From an archaeon (GTDB taxonomy: Archaea; Altiarchaeota; Altiarchaeia; IMC4; QMZM01): 19,725 bases of DNA. The stretch lies in NCBI GenBank assembly GCA_029933895.1, contig JAOZNG010000005.1, positions 1-19,725 of the forward strand, given 5' to 3'. Positions within the stretch are counted from its first letter, which is position 1; each line of letters opens with the position of its first letter. The notes beneath the pieces are model-generated. The model had not been told where the DNA came from, made no database searches, and was given only the letters and a program-made list of their open reading frames with translations. The translations under genes were made by a program, and so were the position numbers. Below are positions 14,557 to 19,725 of this stretch, piece by piece.

Positions 14557-15762
14557 CTACTGTTTCCGTCTAGCATCACCGAAGAAATAAATAAGACCCC
14601 TCAAGTTCTCTTTAGTGATATTTCCATCAGCTGCATTCTTCAACACATTCTCGGCGTTGAAGGCGATGCCCAAACCAGCATTCTGTATCATAATCTGGTC
14701 GTTCGCCCCGTCTCCGATAGCCACAATCTCCTCCCGGGATATGTTCTCCTTTCTTGCTATCTCATCCATTATATCCGCCTTCCTCCTGGAGTCAATAATC
14801 TCCCCGTCAACTTCACCGGTTAGGCGGCCATCCTCTATTACCAGCTTGTTACCGTATGCATAATCAAATCCAAGCCTCTCCTTGAATGCATTAGTGAAAT
14901 AAGTGAATCCACCACTAATAAGCGCCAGCTTATAGCCTGCGCCCTTCAGGGTCTTGATCAGCTCCTCACACTCTGGTGTGAGCTTCAGGTGTTTCTTGAT
15001 ATCCTCCAAGACCTCCACAGGCAATCCTTTGAGAAGCCTGACCCTCTCCCTCAAACCCTCAATAAAATCCATCTCACCCCTCATACCCCTCGCTGTTATC
15101 TCCGCCACCTCCTCACCAACTCCTGCAGCCTTACCCAGTTCATCTATAACCTCCTCCTCTATAAGTGTCCCGTCCATGTCAAAAACCACCAACCGCTTCC
15201 TGAGGTGAGATCTGCCCTCAGGCTGCATGACCACATCCATCCCCATTTCTTCCCCCCGCCTCTTTATGTTCTCCCTGAGCCTCTCAGTAGAGTCTGTCTT
15301 GGAGACATCTACCACGATGTCAGTCACCAGCAACTCACCCCTAGCTATCATCTTTATCTGCTCTATGTTAGCTTTGTTCTCATACAGGGTTTGGGAGAAA
15401 CCAGCCACAATACCTGGCTTGTCCTTACCTAAGAATGTAATCTTCCACAAATCCGTCCCCCCTTTCTTCTCTCCATCATGATGTCTCATATAGGATACTA
15501 TATCGATCTTGACATCCAGGGTGTTTGCTATAGTAAAAAGGGAGTTCCGTAGTTCCCGGTCATCCGCTGTGGACTGAGAAACATCAACCAACATAAACAT
15601 GGAAAAAAGACCCCGGATTACTGACTGCTCTATGTCTACTATATTTATATTGTATCCAGCTAGTTTACCTGTGATTTCAGCAACCAGACCTTCACGATCC
15701 CTTCCCAAAATGGTTATAATCAAGAGGTCTTCGCTCATTTCAGGTATTGGAGGAGAGCTCAC
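14557..15762 (-). CDS. serB: Phosphoserine phosphatase with two N-terminal ACT domains
   Basis: SerB releases serine from phosphoserine. Residues about 13-92 and 105-180 are two ACT domains (each with a GRDREGLVAEIT- or GKDKPGIVAGFS-type turn), known in other SerB proteins as amino-acid sensing modules. Residues 188-398 form a HAD phosphatase: DMDGTL (195-200, nucleophile Asp195), a cap region, SGG (283-285), a Lys in RRKAD (326-330) and GDGANDQIMIQNAGLGIAF (350-368). The listed start is GTG 15762, which overlaps the OB-fold stop (GTGA); ATG 15738 is a real alternative, giving 393 residues and beginning at MSEDLLIIT. The gene is coupled to the OB-fold gene, and the pair is bracketed by the 65-base inverted repeats. 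The C-terminus could be re-read in a distant SerB-like kinase/phosphatase role, but all catalytic motifs are intact. Confidence 0.93.
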   Translation of the reverse strand: MSSPPIPEMSEDLLIITILGRDREGLVAEITGKLAGYNINIVDIEQSVIRGLFSMFMLVDVSQSTADDRELRNSLFTIANTLDVKIDIVSYMRHHDGEKKGGTDLWKITFLGKDKPGIVAGFSQTLYENKANIEQIKMIARGELLVTDIVVDVSKTDSTERLRENIKRRGEEMGMDVVMQPEGRSHLRKRLVVFDMDGTLIEEEVIDELGKAAGVGEEVAEITARGMRGEMDFIEGLRERVRLLKGLPVEVLEDIKKHLKLTPECEELIKTLKGAGYKLALISGGFTYFTNAFKERLGFDYAYGNKLVIEDGRLTGEVDGEIIDSRRKADIMDEIARKENISREEIVAIGDGANDQIMIQNAGLGIAFNAENVLKNAADGNITKENLRGLIYFFGDARRKQ

Positions 15763-16046
15763 TCTTTCACTTCTAGTTTCCCGAATTTACCTGTGCTGAC
15801 CTGTATTTCACCCCTGTACTCCTTAGCCCACCCGTTTTCTATGACTATGGTATCTCCTTTCTTGACTTTATCCACGTCGTCGTTCCAGAGGGTTATCTTT
15901 ATCTCTCCTGTCTTGTCTTTTCCCTTGCCGTTGGCAACCATACCCTGACCTCTGAAGTTGGTGAACTCCCTAGGTTCCTCCATCTCAACCACCTCCAATT
16001 CCAACAGGTCGAAGGATGTGTTCGGTTTTATGTCCTTGATTTCCAT
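15759..16046 (-). CDS. Single OB-fold nucleic-acid-binding protein (RPA/SSB-like)
   Basis: A 95-residue protein made of one OB-fold. VANGKGKDKTGEIKITLWNDDVDKVKKGDTIVIENGWAKEYRGEIQVSTGKFGKLEV (in parts, 37-93) matches the archaeal RPA-like tRNA/ssDNA-binding OB domain, including the TLWND and GDxxxIxNG turns. An in-frame GTG at 16055 exists, but GGTGAG about 8 bases before ATG 16046 fits as Shine-Dalgarno, so I chose 16046. A TATA-like TTTTTAAA around 16091-16100 lies about 50 bases upstream. It is likely a stand-alone ssDNA/RNA-binding protein or a small partner of a larger RPA. Its stop overlaps serB, an odd pairing functionally. Confidence 0.85.
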   Translation of the reverse strand: MEIKDIKPNTSFDLLELEVVEMEEPREFTNFRGQGMVANGKGKDKTGEIKITLWNDDVDKVKKGDTIVIENGWAKEYRGEIQVSTGKFGKLEVKE

Positions 16047-16116
16047 ATATCTCACCTTAATCTATTAGGTATTCCTTATGTGGAATGAGGGTTTAAAAAT
16101 AATGAGTGAGTTTACG

Positions 16117-16181
16117 TGATTGATTGTAGTGCCTAACTTTTTCCCCCTCCTCCACGAACAACACGAAATGTAGTGCCTAAC
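16117..16181 (-). repeat. 65-base inverted repeat, copy 2 (contains a 13-base direct repeat)
   Basis: This is the perfect reverse complement of 14485-14549. It lies between the promoter of the OB-fold/serB pair and the 3' end of the Lon-like ATPase gene, 51 bases past that gene's stop. The same two 13-base motifs are present in inverted orientation (tgtagtgcctaac on the + strand). No target-site duplication is visible beside either copy. Confidence 0.95.
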
Positions 16182-16231
16182 CACCCAACCTAAATAAACC
16201 AGAAACCAGCGGAATACAGGAAGTCGCCCCC

Positions 16232-17686
16232 CTATCTATACCCCCTGCTATCCCTGTAAACCCCAGAGCCGACGTCTTTATTGTAGCCCTCCCACATAGA
16301 ACCATACCTCTCCCTTATCTGATGCTCTATGGGCTTCACCTCCTCCACGCTTTTGAGGATATGCTCCCTCTCTATAAGCTCCGACCCCTCGGATATGGCC
16401 CTGTCACCTGCATGCCGTACTAAACCACCAAGCTCCCTTAACCTCAGCGACAGTGAATTCTTAGCGCCGTCCACAAAAAAAGCCCGCCTCCTCGCCTCCT
16501 CCACCACCTGCTCCACCGCCTCCCTGGTGGCATGCGGAATCCTCCCATCTTCCTCAATCTCCTGCGCCACAAAACGTGCCATATCCCACCTGTTCCCTTC
16601 ATTGTCTGGCATAACAGTCTCTAGGAGTATCTCGTAGCCATTCCCAAGAATCCTTGACCTCAATGGAGGAAGAACTTCCTCCAAGTCACGTATGTTACAC
16701 GCCCCCACAAATATGAAATCACAGGGAACGTCCTCCACCTTGACTGAGGCTCCTGCAGAGTGCGGGTTCCTGCCGATTATGGAGAATTTCTTTTCCTGCA
16801 TGGCGGTGAGAATAAAATTCTGCAGATACTTCATATGAGGCAACTCGTCTATAAACAAAACACCCTCATGTGACTCGTGTATGGCCCCCGCCACCACCCT
16901 GCTGTAGTCCGGCGTACCAATCTCGGGATGGCTGCCATAGGGGTCGTGTTTAACGTCACCAAGCAGCTCGGTCTCGGAGGCTCCTGTGGCGTGGATGAAA
17001 GGGATACGGTCTATAGGAACCAGAACCTTGTATTGCTTCTTCTCGTTGACTCTCTCCTTCTCCAAAGCACCTTGGTCCATAACCGAAATCCTGTCGTCCC
17101 CAATCCTCCTGTAGATTATGGTGCTCTCTTCTCCGTCAACCCCAATCTGGGTGGTCTGAACCTCGCTTTCAGGTTTCCCGGTGTTCATCTCAAAGACTTC
17201 TGTGATGATATCACCGAAGGGTGAAGTCCTCCGGTTCCAGACCTTACGGAAGTATTTGTTGTTGCCGCAGTTGGGGCATACCTTCTCGCTGCTCTTACTT
17301 ACCTCTCCACAGCTGCTGCACCTGAATCCCAGCTGCTCTGCGATAAAAGACGGCACATCCTTCGGAGATACAACCTCCCTCTCCACTGAACTGGTTTGTT
17401 TCTCCCCCTCGATACTATCCCTTGACAGGATATCCAGCAGCGGTCTCTCCGGGTTTTTTGGATTATGTCTAACCCGTATCTCCTGGGTGGGGTCTGGCAA
17501 CTCCAACGCCATGGCCCTAGCGAGCATGGATTTACCTATACCGGGGGGGCCCACTAGAAGAAGATGCCTCCTCTGGCTTATAGCGCTCTTTACCTTAGCT
17601 ATCGCATTACCCTGCCCTATGATCCTGTCTATCGGCCTAGGAGGAATCTCAATATCCCTGGTTGTCTTAATGTCTTCAATGAACAT
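16232..17686 (-). CDS. LonB-like AAA+ ATPase with a zinc ribbon and no protease domain
   Basis: A 484-residue AAA+ protein closest in motif order to archaeal LonB. It has GPPGIGKSM (46-54, Walker A), SRVVAGAIHESHEGVLFIDELPHM in parts (262-285, with Walker B), LLTAMQEKKF-like QNFILTAMQEKKFSIIGRNP (289-308), LRSRILGNGYEI (342-353, arginine finger), then AQEIEEDGRIPHATREAVEQVVEEA and LRLRELGGLVRHAGD (414-428), the LonB lid region. The family's two-helix membrane insertion is replaced by a soluble insertion (about 90-225) with a four-Cys zinc ribbon, CSSC (123-126) and CPNC (137-140). The protein ends at 484, just where the Ser-Lys S16 protease domain would begin. No protease remnant is found downstream. 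It is therefore probably a protease-less remodelling ATPase, or a truncated gene. Confidence 0.85.
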   Translation of the reverse strand: MFIEDIKTTRDIEIPPRPIDRIIGQGNAIAKVKSAISQRRHLLLVGPPGIGKSMLARAMALELPDPTQEIRVRHNPKNPERPLLDILSRDSIEGEKQTSSVEREVVSPKDVPSFIAEQLGFRCSSCGEVSKSSEKVCPNCGNNKYFRKVWNRRTSPFGDIITEVFEMNTGKPESEVQTTQIGVDGEESTIIYRRIGDDRISVMDQGALEKERVNEKKQYKVLVPIDRIPFIHATGASETELLGDVKHDPYGSHPEIGTPDYSRVVAGAIHESHEGVLFIDELPHMKYLQNFILTAMQEKKFSIIGRNPHSAGASVKVEDVPCDFIFVGACNIRDLEEVLPPLRSRILGNGYEILLETVMPDNEGNRWDMARFVAQEIEEDGRIPHATREAVEQVVEEARRRAFFVDGAKNSLSLRLRELGGLVRHAGDRAISEGSELIEREHILKSVEEVKPIEHQIRERYGSMWEGYNKDVGSGVYRDSRGYR

Positions 17687-17786
17687 CCTGTTTTAATATT
17701 ATATGAAACACCGAAAGATAAGCGGAATTCCTTCCACTTTACATCTTTCCTCCGCACCGCCAAGACGACTCCAGAGGATACAGTCC

Positions 17787-18701
17787 TTATATCTCCCCCT
17801 TACTGTACATGCTCCGTATTATGTCGCTGGTTGTTATTATACCCTCAAGCCTGCCATCTTCAACCACAGGGAAGCCACCGAACCCCGTCTCCTTTATCAG
17901 GTTACAGACCTCTGCTATGTCCTGGTCTTTTCTCACAGTAATCACCTCCTCCTCCATTATGTTCTCAACTCTCTCACCTAATGTCTTCTCTACATCAACG
18001 GGATCCTCTAGTTTATGGAATTTACCGTATCCAATGAACTTAAGCACGTCGAAGACTGTGATGATCCCAATCAACTTATCCTCACGGATTACTGGCAGCC
18101 TTCTCAATCGGTTCCTGACCATTATCCTTGAGACATCCAACAACTTCATCCCCAGGCTGGAGGTTATGCAGTCCCTCTGCATGACTTCCTTGACTGGAAT
18201 ACTGAAGCCCTCTCCAGCAGGGAGAACATCTCTCTCCGTCACTATAGCGACAACTTTTTTGTCCTCAACGTTATCCACAACAGGTATGGCGCTGGTGTGT
18301 TTCCTCATCATTATATCCAACACATCCTCCACTTCAGCTGTCTGCTCCACACACAGGGCCTTAGCCATTATCTTGTTTATGGGGCAGTTTATGGCTGAGA
18401 GGAAGTTTCCCTTATAGTCCTTCAATATGATGTTATATTTCTCTCCTCCCCCGAGGAAGTCAAGTATGTCTATAGCCACCCCCAACCCCTCCAACCTGTT
18501 TGTTCCAGCATCAACTATCGGAATCCTCCTGAAGTCGTTTTCCTTCATAAGCCTGGCGACATTCTTGATGGAGTTCATGGGGTGTGTGCTCACCACCTCC
18601 CTCTTCGCAACCAACATAATATTCCCCTTCTTTTCCACAACATGTGATTTAAACTCCCTCGGACCCCTGTCCCTGCTCTTGTTTATGTCCCTGTAACGCA
18701 T
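17787..18701 (-). CDS. Protein with four CBS domains (two Bateman modules)
   Basis: A 304-residue soluble protein composed of a short basic N-terminus and four CBS domains at about 30-84, 107-161, 170-224 and 244-298. Each shows the pattern of a helix, then RRIPIVD-, SAIPVVD-, RRLPVIR- or GGFPVVE-type strands, and ends in a GI-[IV]T-x-x-D[IV] turn (IVTERDVL, IITVFDVL, IITTSDII). CBS pairs usually bind adenine nucleotides or SAM and act as energy or ligand sensors. There is no fused enzyme or transporter, so this is a stand-alone sensor whose target is unknown. Start ATG 18701 has a TATA-like TATTTAAT about 25 bases upstream. It lies 100 bases ahead of the Lon-like gene and may share its transcript. 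Confidence 0.92.
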   Translation of the reverse strand: MRYRDINKSRDRGPREFKSHVVEKKGNIMLVAKREVVSTHPMNSIKNVARLMKENDFRRIPIVDAGTNRLEGLGVAIDILDFLGGGEKYNIILKDYKGNFLSAINCPINKIMAKALCVEQTAEVEDVLDIMMRKHTSAIPVVDNVEDKKVVAIVTERDVLPAGEGFSIPVKEVMQRDCITSSLGMKLLDVSRIMVRNRLRRLPVIREDKLIGIITVFDVLKFIGYGKFHKLEDPVDVEKTLGERVENIMEEEVITVRKDQDIAEVCNLIKETGFGGFPVVEDGRLEGIITTSDIIRSMYSKGEI

Positions 18702-18705
18702 TTTT

Positions 18706-18730
18706 TATCAATTAGGTATCAATTAAATAG
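18706..18730 (-). promoter_or_regulatory. CBS gene promoter with tandem TATCAATTA repeats
   Basis: TATCAATTA occurs at 18706-18714 and again at 18717-18725 (+ strand reading), 11 bases apart, i.e. about one helical turn. The overlapping TATTTAAT (- strand) is about 25 bases before ATG 18701. It could be the TATA box with a phased regulator site, or a chance AT-rich repeat. Confidence 0.35.
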
Positions 18731-18752
18731 ACTTCAGATCATAAAATTCAAT

Positions 18753-19538
18753 TCAAGAGAAGCACGAGCCTTCCGCGACAACATCGTGTCTGTGTATTGA
18801 CTCCTCTGAGACGGTTCTCACCCTGATTCCACAGCCCTTGAATCTCCTCCCTGCCTTATCCAGTATCTCTCTTGTCACATCCTCCACGAAACGGGGTTTC
18901 TGGAACATCCTGTTCACCACGTCTCTCTCGTCTTCTGTCTTCAGGAGGGTGTATACCGGTGAGGGGAAGGAGCCCTCAACAACATCAATCATATCCTCCA
19001 ACGCTATCTCTTTCCCGTAGCTTGTGTCTATCCTCAACATACCCACAGCCCTCTGGATATGGGATCTCCCGCCTGTCTTCTTCATGGCGTGTGGGCATAG
19101 GGTATTGCCCACAACCTGCACCTCAAGACTTTTCCTGTAGATGTTGTTGTCGTTGTAGACTGACACCTTGACATCATGCGCTTCCATGGTCTTCTTCTTC
19201 GTCACAGGGGTCTTCCTTTCCATGACTAACTTGGTTGATATGGTAATACCCCCTCTCCCGTAGCTGTGTTTCTCCCTCAGCCTCACGAGTACGTTCCTGC
19301 CTAGCTCTTCAAGGGATCCGTGAGTGGAGTGCGTCTCCTCCTCAATGCACTCAGATATTGACTCGATCAGGCGGCTCATGTGTGCACCCCTTTTTTCCTT
19401 ATCCAGATCTATTGTTAACTCTATCTCCGGAACAAACCTGTACCTCTTACCCCTCCAGTTGGTTGATACAAGAGTCTTCAGGTTGCTTACGCCCACCCGC
19501 TCCAAATATTCTCTAACATCCGGTTTCGTGTCCTGCAT
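18753..19538 (-). CDS. mptA: GTP cyclohydrolase, MptA/FolE2 (COG1469) family
   Basis: A 261-residue protein of the FolE2/MptA (GTP cyclohydrolase IB) family. MptA in methanogens makes dihydroneopterin 2',3'-cyclic phosphate for methanopterin; FolE2 makes dihydroneopterin triphosphate for folate or 7-deazaguanine nucleosides. Landmarks are KRGAHMSR (49-56), NTLCPHAMK (145-153) with the metal-binding Cys148, SHIQRA (159-164), SPVYTLLKTEDERDVV (193-208), PRFVEDV (215-221) and ESIHRHD (246-252). It is somewhat shorter than MptA of about 310 residues. It starts six bases (all A on the coding strand) after the QueE-like gene stops, so the two are co-transcribed; this context favours a role in preQ0/archaeosine synthesis, though pterin synthesis cannot be excluded. 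The symbol marks the family. Confidence 0.88.
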   Translation of the reverse strand: MQDTKPDVREYLERVGVSNLKTLVSTNWRGKRYRFVPEIELTIDLDKEKRGAHMSRLIESISECIEEETHSTHGSLEELGRNVLVRLREKHSYGRGGITISTKLVMERKTPVTKKKTMEAHDVKVSVYNDNNIYRKSLEVQVVGNTLCPHAMKKTGGRSHIQRAVGMLRIDTSYGKEIALEDMIDVVEGSFPSPVYTLLKTEDERDVVNRMFQKPRFVEDVTREILDKAGRRFKGCGIRVRTVSEESIHRHDVVAEGSCFS

Positions 19539-19544
19539 TTTTTT

Positions 19545-19724
19545 TTATTCCACCCCCAAAATCTTATGGATTTGGGGTATAAATCTGATATCCCCCCTTA
19601 TTTCAGGAGATAATTCCTGAAACCACCCGAGGTAATCCATCTCATGGAGTGTGCTCCACTCTGGCTGAAGTATCCAGTTAGGGTAGCTTTCATAGATAGA
19701 CTTAAAGAAATCAAAATCTCTTTT
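19545..19724 (-). CDS. queE: 7-carboxy-7-deazaguanine synthase-like radical SAM protein (partial, C-terminus only)
   Basis: Only the last 59 residues are in the window. The tail, with LQPEWSTL (19-26 of the visible part) and RFIPQIHKILGVE at the end, matches the C-terminus of QueE, whose family ends in an 'xxPQxHKxxx' motif. QueE converts carboxy-tetrahydropterin to 7-carboxy-7-deazaguanine on the way to preQ0, used in archaea to make archaeosine in tRNA. The radical SAM Cys cluster is outside the window and cannot be checked. A GTP cyclohydrolase six bases downstream supports this pathway. Confidence 0.72.
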   Translation of the reverse strand, partial: KRDFDFFKSIYESYPNWILQPEWSTLHEMDYLGWFQELSPEIRGDIRFIPQIHKILGVE

Positions 19725-19725
19725 G

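Noticed and set aside
14989..15432. 147-residue open frame opposite serB
   Set aside because: It is a shadow frame of a well-supported gene; composition (His/Leu/Pro-rich) and lack of motifs argue against coding.
14485..16181. CRISPR array made of the 13-base repeats
   Set aside because: The repeats are only 13 bases, two per location, in inverted blocks separated by genes, and no cas genes are present.
14485..16181. Classical IS element or transposon with 65-base terminal repeats
   Set aside because: No transposase lies between the repeats and no target-site duplication is visible; the enclosed genes are ordinary housekeeping types. Kept as a finding, not annotated as a transposon.
17181..17696. 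171-residue open frame opposite the Lon-like ATPase
   Set aside because: It is antisense to a gene with clear AAA+ motifs and has no family features of its own.
1..19725. tRNA or rRNA genes
   Set aside because: No cloverleaf, TPsiC-like or rRNA-like conserved segment was recognised on either strand by reading.

Overview
The window looks like a piece of an archaeal chromosome, probably from an anaerobic euryarchaeote-like lineage. The evidence is GatD of the archaeal Gln-tRNA amidotransferase, archaeal class III (prepilin-type) signal sequences, a pair of TadC/FlaJ-type membrane proteins, an archaeal LonB-type AAA+ domain, an MptA/FolE2-type GTP cyclohydrolase, a PRC-barrel mini-protein, and short TATA-led promoters that often sit 25-30 bases before a start codon (leaderless style). 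Arginine is mostly AGG/AGA and Ile is often ATA. I cannot name the genus. Genes are tightly packed, with many 1-8 base overlaps, and there is no gene-free stretch over 300 bases.

Layout. 1-1659: translation genes, namely the start of gatD (leftward) and a divergent pair, a 59-residue double zinc-ribbon protein overlapping a TsaC/YrdC-type threonylcarbamoyl-AMP synthase. 1656-3059: a small two-helix membrane protein of unknown role and nadC, both leftward. 3061-11079: a type IV pilus/Tad-like surface cluster. It has four proteins with prepilin-like N-termini and a fifth, a pilin-like protein carrying a LamG lectin-like domain; it also has one Sec-secreted Cys-rich protein and two TadC-type platform proteins on the opposite strand. 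No pilus ATPase or prepilin peptidase is in the window. 11135-12798: pyrE, NAD kinase and a PRC-barrel protein (leftward). 12889-14471: a TraB/PrgY-family protein overlapping nadX (L-aspartate dehydrogenase), rightward. 14557-16046: a two-ACT-domain SerB phosphatase coupled to a single OB-fold protein (leftward). 16232-18701: a Lon-type AAA+ ATPase without a protease domain and a four-CBS protein (leftward). 18753-19725: an MptA/FolE2-type GTP cyclohydrolase behind the end of a QueE-like gene (leftward).

Three themes connect the genes. NAD(P) synthesis is represented by nadX, nadC and NAD kinase. Translation and tRNA modification are represented by gatD, the zinc ribbon, tsaC and queE-mptA. 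The central 8 kb is devoted to the cell surface.

The most striking non-coding signals are two. (1) A roughly 110-base palindrome-rich element at 10468-10577 is flanked by TTACA direct repeats. It sits exactly between a strong Shine-Dalgarno sequence and the start codon of a pilin gene, and looks like a non-autonomous IS200/IS605-like or MITE-like insertion. (2) A perfect 65-base inverted repeat (14485-14549 and 16117-16181) brackets the serB-OB-fold block; each copy contains a 13-base direct repeat. It could allow inversion of the block or mark it as a mobile cassette. The protease-less Lon with a zinc ribbon in place of the membrane insertion, and the LamG-bearing pilin, are the most unusual proteins.
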